Of a DNA stretch of 60,143 nucleotides, positions 1 to 6,690 are shown piece by piece. The notes under the pieces are model-generated. The model saw nothing but the letters and a program-made list of their open reading frames with translations. It was not told where the DNA came from and did not search any database. The DNA comes from Oceanobacillus limi (lineage in GTDB: Bacteria > Bacillota > Bacilli > Bacillales > Amphibacillaceae), in NCBI RefSeq assembly GCF_900111445.1, contig NZ_FOHE01000020.1, positions 1 to 60,143 on the forward strand. The letters are read 5' to 3'. The number at the start of each line of letters is the position of its first letter. The first letter of the stretch is position 1. The position numbers were made by a program, and so were the translations under genes.

Positions 1-14
1 GAAGCAACTTTTTA

Positions 15-43
15 ATTATATCAAACTCACAATATCAAGTCAA
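15..43 (-). promoter_or_regulatory. rRNA-operon-type promoter, proximal (reads left, out of the window)
   Basis: On the minus strand, TTGACT (43-38) and TATAAT (20-15) are separated by exactly 17 bases, followed by an AAGTTGCTTC-like start region typical of Bacillus rrn leaders. With a second promoter behind it, this is a tandem rRNA promoter whose 16S gene would lie left of position 1. The motifs are seen directly; the rrn identity is inferred. Confidence 0.7.
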
Positions 44-110
44 TAGTTTTTTGTGAAAACTTTCATATAGTGAATCAGGATTTGTCGTCTGCCGTAATGG
101 CGACTTTATA

Positions 111-140
111 AATATATCACACTATCATTTAAGTTGTCAA
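111..140 (-). promoter_or_regulatory. rRNA-operon-type promoter, distal
   Basis: On the minus strand, TTGACA (140-135) is followed 18 bases later by TATATT (116-111). It lies about 95 bp upstream of the proximal promoter, the usual tandem P1/P2 arrangement of Bacillus rRNA operons. Between 141 and 340 I see only AT-rich DNA and no gene. Confidence 0.6.
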
Positions 141-342
141 TGATTTTTTGAAATTTTTGCAACAAAATGATTTGTGTACGTGCTACTATCTTGAAAAAAT
201 CTCGCTGTGATTAGCAGCGGATATTCATCATACAATGGGACAATACAGAAGTCAATAAGATTAAATACACATATTTATTCATTCCATGTTAAACCACTTT
301 ATACTCATTTAGCCCACGTTCTATAGAAACATATATTTCCAT

Positions 343-371
343 TTGATAATTTGGTTACTCAGACATATAAT
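343..371 (+). promoter_or_regulatory. sigma-A promoter of uvrX
   Basis: TTGATA (343-348), a 17-base spacer and a perfect TATAAT (366-371). The TTG at 343 would otherwise extend the uvrX reading frame, but it is the -35 box and not a start codon. Confidence 0.85.
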
Positions 372-373
372 AA

Positions 374-385
374 GAACAAATGTTC
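374..385 (+). promoter_or_regulatory. LexA (DinR) operator of uvrX
   Basis: GAACAAATGTTC is a perfect GAAC-N4-GTTC SOS box as known for Bacillus LexA. It lies immediately after the -10 box, where bound LexA would block transcription, so uvrX should be DNA-damage inducible. Confidence 0.85.
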
Positions 386-408
386 TACAAATGTTAGGTG
401 GTGATACG

Positions 409-1659
409 ATGGATTATTCGCTATATCCCCGTAATGACGTACTCTGCATCGATATGCGCTCCTTCTACGCAAGTGTAGAAGCGGTCAAATTAGGGTTGGA
501 CCCAATGAAAGCACTGATTGCTGTTGTTGGAGACCCTAATCGATCTGGAAGTATTGTATTAGCAGCCTCCCCTGAGTTGAAAAGAAAACACGGAATTAGT
601 AATGTCAGTCGTTTTTTCGAATTACCAGATGATCCAGATATTCATATTGTTCGGGCGCACATGGCTGATTACCTTCAAGTCTCAGTAGAAATTACAAAGC
701 TTATTCATCAATATGTGCCTATGGAAGCTATCCATCAGTATTCAGTTGATGAAGTCTGGGTAACTGTTAATGGTTTAGAGAGGTTATTTGGAAACTGCTG
801 GGAAGTAGCGCGTAAAATTAAACAAGAAATCCTCGATAATTTCGGAATTACATGTTCCATTGGAATAGGAGATAATAAATTCCTTGCTAAGGTTGTAATG
901 GATCTACATGGGAAAAAAGTAGGAATCGCTGAATGCAGATATGAAGATGTTGCGAAAAAACTATGGCCCTTCCCAGTAGAAGACATTTGGGGAATTGGAA
1001 ATCGAATGAAACGAAATCTAAATCGAATGGGGATCCTTACACTAGGACAGCTAGCTAAGTTTAACCCGGAGCAACTTAAGAAACGGTTCGGCATCATAGG
1101 GGAACAATTGTATTGGCATGCTTGGGGCATCGATTTGAGTCCTATTTATGGTAACTTTACAAAAACGGACCAGAAAGGATTTGGTCACGGGATTGCCTTA
1201 CTACGTGATTACCATAAGGATGAAGTGGACATCTGTATTCTTGATTTATGTGAAGAAGTATGCCGCAGAGCTCGCACAGCCGAAAAAGTAGGAAAAAACG
1301 TTCATCTCGGCATCGCTTATTCGAAAGAAACAGGCGGAGGGTTTTCCCGTTCAAGATCCCTGCCCTTTCCCACAAACGTTACCATGGATGTCTATTACAT
1401 GTGTAAACAGTTATTTCAAGAATTTTATGATGGAGAAAGTAATATCCGCCACGTCTATGTCACATTGGATAAGCTTTATGATAAAGGAGAAACACAGTTA
1501 AACCTATTTGAAGATCGATCAAAAAAAACAGATATCGGATATGTTATGGATGCCATCCGAGATAAATACGGTGCAACTTCCATCCTCCGGGCTACAAGCT
1601 ATACGGATGCAGGAGTTACATTAGACCGAAGCAAAAAAATAGGCGGACATAATGCATAG
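409..1659 (+). CDS. uvrX: Y-family lesion-bypass DNA polymerase, UvrX/YqjW type
   Basis: Error-prone translesion polymerase of about 416 residues, of the UmuC-like type that Bacillus induces in the SOS response. The catalytic acidic residues are visible: D15 in IDMRSFYASVE and D114/E115 in YSVDEVW. A helix-hairpin-helix segment (IWGIGNRM) follows near 200, and QLNLF near residue 363 matches the sliding-clamp binding motif of Y-family enzymes. I chose ATG 409 because AGGTGGTG lies just before it, and because a longer frame would place the promoter and the LexA box inside the coding region. The gene stands alone. Confidence 0.93.
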   Translation: MDYSLYPRNDVLCIDMRSFYASVEAVKLGLDPMKALIAVVGDPNRSGSIVLAASPELKRKHGISNVSRFFELPDDPDIHIVRAHMADYLQVSVEITKLIHQYVPMEAIHQYSVDEVWVTVNGLERLFGNCWEVARKIKQEILDNFGITCSIGIGDNKFLAKVVMDLHGKKVGIAECRYEDVAKKLWPFPVEDIWGIGNRMKRNLNRMGILTLGQLAKFNPEQLKKRFGIIGEQLYWHAWGIDLSPIYGNFTKTDQKGFGHGIALLRDYHKDEVDICILDLCEEVCRRARTAEKVGKNVHLGIAYSKETGGGFSRSRSLPFPTNVTMDVYYMCKQLFQEFYDGESNIRHVYVTLDKLYDKGETQLNLFEDRSKKTDIGYVMDAIRDKYGATSILRATSYTDAGVTLDRSKKIGGHNA

Positions 1660-1722
1660 GTACCTGATTAACATAGGCCTCAATCGTAGTTATTTGTGAT
1701 TGTCATAATATCGTAATTTTCA

Positions 1723-1755
1723 TGTGATTTATCACACGTTAACCAATGTTACAAT
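1723..1755 (+). promoter_or_regulatory. candidate fnr promoter with TGTGA/TCACA palindrome
   Basis: TGTGATTTATCACA (1723-1736) is an inverted repeat with 4 bases between the half-sites, two fewer than the Fnr consensus TGTGA-N6-TCACA. A possible -10, TACAAT, lies at 1750-1755. Read on the other strand, the palindrome begins CGTGTGATAAATC, the same bases as the perfect site at 5708. Autoregulation is possible, but the spacing is not canonical. Confidence 0.4.
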
Positions 1756-1870
1756 AGGGATAACTTGATAGAGCGTTATACAGAAAACTTAGCATGTGCC
1801 AGGCTAGTTGCACTTATGTAGGAGAGGAATGTTGTTCCCCCCTCTCCTCATTGAGAAAGGAGAATCCAAC

Positions 1871-2590
1871 GTGCATAGAGACATTTTGTTAAAAAGTCAT
1901 GATGAGAAACATCCTTCAACAGAATTACAACACTTATTAACTTCGATAGGTACTAAGGTTAAAGCTGAAAAGGATACGTACCTCTTTCACGCTGGTGAAA
2001 ATGCACATGAAATCTTCTTCATTACGTCAGGATTAATTGAAATGACATTGCTAACATCAGACGGAAAGGAGTTATCCCTACGAATCTGTAAAGGGAAGGA
2101 CATGATTGGTGAGCTAACACTATTCGATGAGAAGTCAAAGTATTTTTTAAGCGCAAGGGTAATACAACCTGCCGAAATAATAATGATTCCAAAAAGAAAG
2201 CTTGAAAAGGAGTTAATGACCAACAATGCTCTTACAATGGAATACATGAAATGGTCGAGTGATCATATGAGAAAATTCCAAAGTAAGATCAGAGACTTGC
2301 TTTTAAATGGAAAGAAGGGTGCACTCTATTCAACCCTAATTCGATTTTCAAATAGTTATGGTATACAAAAAAATAATGGAATTCTAATTGACCTTGCGCT
2401 AACCAACCAAGAACTTGCCAAATTTTGTGCCACAACAAGAGAAAGTGTGAATCGAATGTTGGCTGACCTAAAAAGGCTAGGAGTTATTTCCATGGTTGAA
2501 AAAGGAAAAATCCTAATAGAGGACATGCAGTATTTACGTGATGAAATTGGTTGTGAAAATTGCCCGATTGAAATTTGCAATATAAATTAG
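1871..2590 (+). CDS. fnr: Fnr, [4Fe-4S] oxygen-sensing Crp-family regulator
   Basis: Transcription activator of anaerobic genes, 239 residues from GTG 1871 (SD GAAAGGAG; B. subtilis Fnr is about 238). A cyclic-nucleotide-binding-like beta barrel covers about 30-120, then a dimer helix, then a C-terminal winged helix (LTNQELAKFCATTRESVNR). The last residues carry C228-X2-C231-X4-C236, the Bacillus-specific C-terminal cluster motif. D142 in KIRDLLLNGKK matches the fourth ligand D141 of B. subtilis. All four cluster ligands are thus present. It converges on mobB and shares its terminator. A perfect Fnr box lies upstream of the neighbouring cofactor operon. Confidence 0.92.
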   Translation: MHRDILLKSHDEKHPSTELQHLLTSIGTKVKAEKDTYLFHAGENAHEIFFITSGLIEMTLLTSDGKELSLRICKGKDMIGELTLFDEKSKYFLSARVIQPAEIIMIPKRKLEKELMTNNALTMEYMKWSSDHMRKFQSKIRDLLLNGKKGALYSTLIRFSNSYGIQKNNGILIDLALTNQELAKFCATTRESVNRMLADLKRLGVISMVEKGKILIEDMQYLRDEIGCENCPIEICNIN

Positions 2591-2620
2591 GGGAGCAGAA
2601 AAAATCTCCCTTAATTTATA
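2581..2620. terminator. shared bidirectional terminator of fnr and mobB
   Basis: TATAAATTAGGGGAG (2581-2595) pairs with CTCCCTTAATTTATA (2606-2620) with one mismatch across an A-rich loop. The stop codons of both convergent genes lie in its arms, so both proteins end in the same residues, NIN. Confidence 0.8.
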
Positions 2621-3138
2621 TTGAAACGATTTTCCCCACCATTTTCAAATAACTCTTGATCTAACCATACAATCAATTCATCCACATCATGGAAAACCGG
2701 GAAAGCGTATTTCTTAGGAATTGGAAACGATGCTACAACAGCTGCAATGTTTGTTAGCTGATCAATAAGCATCAGGTCTTTCTCCTCGTTAATAACGACT
2801 ACCTTCGGATAAATTGCTGTTTTAAAGCCCTCCACAACAACAAAATCCATTTCGAAAAAACGGTATAAGTCAATCATTTGATCAACATCCCAAGCACCTT
2901 GTTTCGATAATTGAAAAATCCCTTCCCCTTCTACACCAGCAAGAAGTGCTCCTGCCTTCTTTTGTTTTTCGCTATCGGTATTCTCTATACCAACTGGACG
3001 GCCACCATGACCATGATGCTTCAAAGCGCCCACCCGAATGCTTTTACCGATTAAAAATTCAATGATAGCAGTGGATAGAGTTGTTTTTCCACTATTTTTA
3101 TAACCAATAATCTGGAGTATGTTCACATTAACCACCAC
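2611..3138 (-). CDS. mobB: molybdopterin-guanine dinucleotide biosynthesis protein MobB
   Basis: GTP-binding accessory protein for attaching the guanine nucleotide to molybdopterin, 175 residues, cytoplasmic. The P-loop GYKNSGKT is at 12-19; KHHGHGG and GVEGEG follow as in the family. It is the last gene of the moeA-moaE-moaD-mobB operon and its start overlaps the end of moaD by 11 bases, which indicates translational coupling. A slightly later GTG (VNILQIIGYK) is an alternative start. No mobA or moaA is in the window, so the pathway must be completed elsewhere. Confidence 0.9.
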   Translation of the reverse strand: MVVNVNILQIIGYKNSGKTTLSTAIIEFLIGKSIRVGALKHHGHGGRPVGIENTDSEKQKKAGALLAGVEGEGIFQLSKQGAWDVDQMIDLYRFFEMDFVVVEGFKTAIYPKVVVINEEKDLMLIDQLTNIAAVVASFPIPKKYAFPVFHDVDELIVWLDQELFENGGENRFNIN

Positions 3139-3358
3139 TAACTGGTGGGATCAAGGCAATCGTATCTCCAGACTTAACAATATCATCATCCAAAGCATAC
3201 TCCTCATTTACAGCGACCATGACACTGTCTAATCGGAGGGATGGGTAATCCAATAGTAGATTATTTTTTAGTTCCTTAATTGTCATCTCTCCATCCATTT
3301 CAATGCTTTCTGTACCTAATTCATCTTGCAAATGAGCAAATAATAGAATGCGAATCAT
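3128..3358 (-). CDS. moaD: molybdopterin synthase sulfur-carrier subunit MoaD
   Basis: Ubiquitin-fold small subunit of molybdopterin synthase, 76 residues, the normal family length. It ends in PPVSGG, the C-terminal Gly-Gly that is adenylated and thiocarboxylated. Its ATG directly follows the moaE stop codon, and its own end overlaps mobB, so the genes are tightly coupled. It works with MoaE encoded immediately upstream. Confidence 0.92.
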   Translation of the reverse strand: MIRILLFAHLQDELGTESIEMDGEMTIKELKNNLLLDYPSLRLDSVMVAVNEEYALDDDIVKSGDTIALIPPVSGG

Positions 3359-3826
3359 TTAACTCTCCTCCATTGTCGGCTTTCCACTAGGGTAAGCAAC
3401 ATTTTCTAATTGATCACCAATCCAGGTTTCTCCGTCTTCCCAATGTTCTTTTTTCCAAATGGGAACAATTTGTTTAATCCGTTCAATTGCATATTCATTC
3501 GCCTCATAGGCAGCCTTTCGATGGGGTGACGATACAGCGATGACCACAGCAATATCCGAAATATCTAAGCGACCGATGCGATGAGTGATTGCTACTTGTG
3601 TATCCGGCCATTTCGATTCAATTTCTTCGCCAATTTTAGATAACATTTTCACCGCCATTGGTACATATGCATGATATTCAAGATAGATTGTCCGTCTTCC
3701 TTTTGTCCATTCACGAACGGTTCCAATAAAAGTTGTAATGGCACCGGCTTCCCTACGTTCTACTTTTTGAACCAATTCCTCCACTTGAATTGGGGTATCA
3801 ATCACTTCATAAAGATTATTTGTCAT
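3359..3826 (-). CDS. moaE: molybdopterin synthase catalytic subunit MoaE
   Basis: Large subunit of molybdopterin synthase, 155 residues. It transfers sulfur from the MoaD thiocarboxylate to precursor Z (cPMP). Conserved segments are FIGTVREWTKG near 33-43, HRIGRLDISD, SSPHRKAAYEA and PIWKKE, which holds the active-site lysine. Its ATG lies inside the last codons of moeA (11-base overlap). Confidence 0.93.
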   Translation of the reverse strand: MTNNLYEVIDTPIQVEELVQKVERREAGAITTFIGTVREWTKGRRTIYLEYHAYVPMAVKMLSKIGEEIESKWPDTQVAITHRIGRLDISDIAVVIAVSSPHRKAAYEANEYAIERIKQIVPIWKKEHWEDGETWIGDQLENVAYPSGKPTMEES

Positions 3827-5129
3827 ACCTTGCCCTCCTCTTAGTGTGACCGCCGGAAGAAAGAAATTGTTCTAACGTAGTTCCTTCTTGGTCCTCTAAC
3901 AAAATGACAGATACATCCATCCCTTGTTCATAACCTCTTGTACCACCTGGGAGATTGATTAAAACATTAGCACTACCTAGTGAAGAAACAACATTCGATT
4001 TATCTAACCCAACCGGAGTCGCAATTAATTTTCCATTTTCAAATGACAAATGCCCACGAACAAAGCGATCAAACGGATTTGGCTTTGGAAAGTTAGCACC
4101 TAAAATTGCTGTTTCTTTCTTTAAGGCTGGATGATACGCATGTAAGTAGGTTCGAATAATGGGACGTGTAAATAATTCAAATCCTACATAACAAGCGGAA
4201 GGATTTCCTGATAACCCAAATAATAATTGTCCATCTATTTCTGCCACAGTAGTCACACTGCCTGGTCGCATGCCAACTTTATTGAACATGACATTTGCAC
4301 TTAGTTTTTCGTAAATGGCAGGCAAGTAATCATAATCTCCGACTGAAACTCCGCCAGTCGTAATTAGAAAATCCACCTGTTCTAATGCCTTTTTAACCTG
4401 TTCAAAACAAGTATCGAATTCATCACTAAACTGGCCAAAATAAATAGGTTCACCACCTGCACGGATGATTTGAGAATATACCATAAATGCATTACTATTC
4501 CTTATTTTACCTGGTTGCAGTTCTTCATCTACATCTAATAATTCACTCCCAGTAGCAATAATACCAATCTTAGGCTTACAGCTTACCGGAACCTGCTTAT
4601 AGCCAAATGTCGCTAACAAAGCAACAATTCCTGGATTAATATAGGTACCCTCTGAAGCAAGGACTTCCCCTTTTTTCGTATCTTCACCCGAAAAAGAAAT
4701 ATTGTCACCAGACTCAAAGCTCCTCTTCAGCTGTATGAATGATTTCGTCTCTTCTTTTATTTCTTTCACTAATTCAAGCATAACAACTGCGTCACAACCT
4801 TCGGGAATTTGCGCTCCCGTCATAATGCGAACTGCCTGCCCCTTGTCAACTACACCACCAAATACACTACCCGCACCTATTTCACCAACAACTTCCAATG
4901 TTATTGGTGTATTTCGAGAGGCGTCATTCGTATCCATGGCACGTACAGCAAAACCATCATACGGAGATCGATCAAATGGTGGAACATGGTGATCAGCAAT
5001 TAAATCATCTCCTAAGAAACGACCATAGCTCTCTTCTAAAGAAACATATTCGATATTACCTATAGATGTATGATTCAGTACTCGCTCAATAGCCTCATTT
5101 ACTTTAATCGGCTTTCGTTGATTTAACAA
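3816..5129 (-). CDS. moeA: molybdopterin molybdotransferase MoeA
   Basis: Inserts molybdate into adenylylated molybdopterin, 437 residues, full length. Seen in order: the N-terminal domain with PPFDRSPYDGFAV, the central MoCF domain with TGSELL and TTGGVSVGDYDYL, GLSGNPSACYVGFELF, and a C-terminal barrel domain. The start is TTG 5129 behind GGGGGAAG. It follows the bis-heme membrane protein by 41 bases and overlaps moaE, so it belongs to a five-gene leftward operon probably controlled by Fnr. Confidence 0.92.
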   Translation of the reverse strand: MLNQRKPIKVNEAIERVLNHTSIGNIEYVSLEESYGRFLGDDLIADHHVPPFDRSPYDGFAVRAMDTNDASRNTPITLEVVGEIGAGSVFGGVVDKGQAVRIMTGAQIPEGCDAVVMLELVKEIKEETKSFIQLKRSFESGDNISFSGEDTKKGEVLASEGTYINPGIVALLATFGYKQVPVSCKPKIGIIATGSELLDVDEELQPGKIRNSNAFMVYSQIIRAGGEPIYFGQFSDEFDTCFEQVKKALEQVDFLITTGGVSVGDYDYLPAIYEKLSANVMFNKVGMRPGSVTTVAEIDGQLLFGLSGNPSACYVGFELFTRPIIRTYLHAYHPALKKETAILGANFPKPNPFDRFVRGHLSFENGKLIATPVGLDKSNVVSSLGSANVLINLPGGTRGYEQGMDVSVILLEDQEGTTLEQFLSSGGHTKRRARYDK

Positions 5130-5170
5130 AAAACTTCCCCCTATCTAATGTATAATGTTATCTACATTTT

Positions 5171-5644
5171 TTACCCAATAATGATGTGAAGTGTAATTAA
5201 AAAGAAAAGGGTCATTCCAATATATATGTGTGCTTTTCTTTTTTTCACTGTAGGCTTTATTAATCGCATCCACCCTGTTGTTACCATAGCAACTAGAAAC
5301 AACAATGCAAGAACTCCACTGATCATCTTTGGATTACTCCAATAAAATCCAAACAAATTAAGTACAAGATAAGCATGACCAAGAATAATGAGAAGCGCTA
5401 TGTTCCCAATCCATCGATGAAACGGAACAATTTTTTTCGACATTATTGCTAACCTAATCTTTAGCTTTCGATCAGAAGTTTCTCTGATCGTAGAGAAAAC
5501 GGCATGTCTAGTCCAATTAAACAGAAAAAAGCCTAAACCAATAAATCCAATAATAACGTGTAGCGTAATAGAGGGATACCTTTGAACCAGTTGCCAAGTT
5601 GCAATAATAATTACTGTTGTATTTAGATAAAACCATATATTCAT
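5171..5644 (-). CDS. four-helix membrane protein with bis-heme histidine pattern
   Basis: 157 residues, four predicted membrane helices (about 5-21, 27-45, 78-98, 107-124) plus a C-terminal helix (138-156). I do not recognise a named gene. Histidines H76/H90 and H139/H153 are each separated by 13 residues on two different helices, the spacing that holds two stacked b hemes in ferric-reductase and other cytochrome b-like proteins; H29 and H47 are additional. The motif HRWIG at 76 is typical of such proteins. It is the first gene of the moeA operon, 41 bp upstream of moeA and downstream of an Fnr box, suggesting a role in anaerobic electron transfer. Heme binding is inferred. Confidence 0.7.
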   Translation of the reverse strand: MNIWFYLNTTVIIIATWQLVQRYPSITLHVIIGFIGLGFFLFNWTRHAVFSTIRETSDRKLKIRLAIMSKKIVPFHRWIGNIALLIILGHAYLVLNLFGFYWSNPKMISGVLALLFLVAMVTTGWMRLIKPTVKKRKAHIYIGMTLFFLITLHIIIG

Positions 5645-5675
5645 AAGGAACCTCCGGGATCTACTGAACCTACAT

Positions 5676-5681
5676 CTTATA
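5676..5681 (-). promoter_or_regulatory. candidate -10 box of the bis-heme/moeA operon
   Basis: TATAAG on the minus strand (5681-5676), about 30 bp upstream of the AAGGTTCC ribosome site of the bis-heme gene. It would put the transcription start near 5669-5674. No good -35 box is seen, as expected for an activator-dependent promoter. Confidence 0.4.
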
Positions 5682-5707
5682 TGTTATCGTAATTCGCCTC
5701 TTTACCG

Positions 5708-5723
5708 TGTGATAAATCTCACA
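5708..5723 (-). promoter_or_regulatory. Fnr box upstream of the moeA operon
   Basis: TGTGATAAATCTCACA is an exact TGTGA-N6-TCACA site. Its centre (5715.5) lies about 41-47 bp before the likely transcription start, the usual place for an activating Fnr/Crp site. It overlaps the stop codon of coaW. The regulator gene fnr is 3 kb away in the same window. Confidence 0.75.
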
Positions 5724-6522
5724 AAAACAATGCCCCAATTGCTCCAGCATGTGATCCCTTTTCTAAAAAAATCGGTTCATATGGCAGTAGATTCTGAAAG
5801 CTGGTCAAAACATTTTTTAAAGGCTTGTTACCGTTTAATGTACTACCAACAAACACAATCTGCTCCACTTGAGTCGAAGATGCTGCTTGGGTAGAAAGTA
5901 ATAAGATCGTCTCTCCAATCAATTTGACGAGACTTGCCATACGGTCATCTATGTTTTCAGCTTTTTCGGTAAAGACTTTACCAAAATTGGCAGCTGTTAA
6001 ATCTCCGTTTAAAGGGGCTTCATGTGGTGCATAGATATCGCGAACTAGTAAATCACACTTCGTAGCATCTCCTTGTGACGCTAAATCTCGTAACTTACGA
6101 AAATCCGATTCTCCAGTTAGTAAATTCCCCAATCCCATGAAAGTCCCTCCGCCAATACCACTTCCGAGGAGTCTGTCATAAGAATCTTCCGTAACAGAAT
6201 ATATAGACGTTCCTGTGCCGATACTTACCAGAATAAAGTGATCTTTTATTACTTGTTTTTCTATTTGAAGTAAATACTTAGCGCCTTCCGTAGTAGCTTC
6301 AAACTCTTCCACTTGAACCATTTTATGGTTCAACTTCTCCATTAGAACGCCACTTTTTCCACCAGTTAGGTAAAGTGTTGCTCTTGGAGCTATTAATTGC
6401 AACCATTGGATGAGTTCATCTATTTCCTGGTTTGAGAATATCTTCGTATGTATGTGACCACGTTCCTCATATGCTACTTTTACAAGCGAACCTCCTACAT
6501 CAATGCCAATTCGATCCCCCAC
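5719..6522 (-). CDS. coaW: type II pantothenate kinase
   Basis: ATP-dependent phosphorylation of pantothenate, the first step of coenzyme A synthesis. Acetate/sugar kinase fold with the N-terminal phosphate loop GIDVGGS and a second one, GTGTSI; GSGIGGGTFMGLG in the middle. I place the start at GTG 6522: AAGGAAGTGA lies 5 bases before it and the product is then 267 residues, the length of the S. aureus type II enzyme. The upstream ATG at 6540 has no ribosome site. The gene is followed by the moeA operon on the same strand, with the Fnr box between them. Confidence 0.88.
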   Translation of the reverse strand: MGDRIGIDVGGSLVKVAYEERGHIHTKIFSNQEIDELIQWLQLIAPRATLYLTGGKSGVLMEKLNHKMVQVEEFEATTEGAKYLLQIEKQVIKDHFILVSIGTGTSIYSVTEDSYDRLLGSGIGGGTFMGLGNLLTGESDFRKLRDLASQGDATKCDLLVRDIYAPHEAPLNGDLTAANFGKVFTEKAENIDDRMASLVKLIGETILLLSTQAASSTQVEQIVFVGSTLNGNKPLKNVLTSFQNLLPYEPIFLEKGSHAGAIGALFL

Positions 6523-6564
6523 TATGTTCACTTCCTTCATCACATTTTTTATTACAATCAGTTT

Positions 6565-6591
6565 AACATTAATCAATCAGAACATTAATCA
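6565..6591 (-). promoter_or_regulatory. direct repeat upstream of coaW
   Basis: TGATTAATGTT occurs twice on the minus strand (6591-6581 and 6575-6565), spaced 16 bp start to start, in the short divergent region between coaW and the BCCT gene. It could be an operator read from one face of the helix over 1.5 turns; no regulator is recognised. Confidence 0.35.
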
Positions 6592-6625
6592 TTTAATTTT
6601 ATTTCCTATTATATATATCGAAGTT

Positions 6626-6642
6626 TTGTTACATATTAACAA
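6626..6642. promoter_or_regulatory. inverted repeat upstream of the BCCT transporter
   Basis: TTGTTA-CATAT-TAACAA is a perfect 6-bp inverted repeat about 50 bp before the BCCT start codon. It is a candidate operator; osmolyte transporters are usually controlled by salinity or by a choline/betaine repressor. No clear promoter boxes are seen. Confidence 0.4.
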
Positions 6643-6690
6643 TGCACTCGTTTTTAGTGATGCAATTTTTCGGAAGAAAGGATGCTTTGC

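Noticed and set aside
735-1130. Antisense frame over uvrX, and similar long frames opposite moeA, prfC, mgtE and others
   Set aside because: Shadows of real genes: no ribosome sites and no protein-like motifs.
1790-1815. GTGCCAGGC near 1796 as a further copy of the nested repeat
   Set aside because: Only part of the arm matches (GTGCCAGGCTAGTTGCAC); the symmetry differs, so it is probably chance or a simple leader hairpin.
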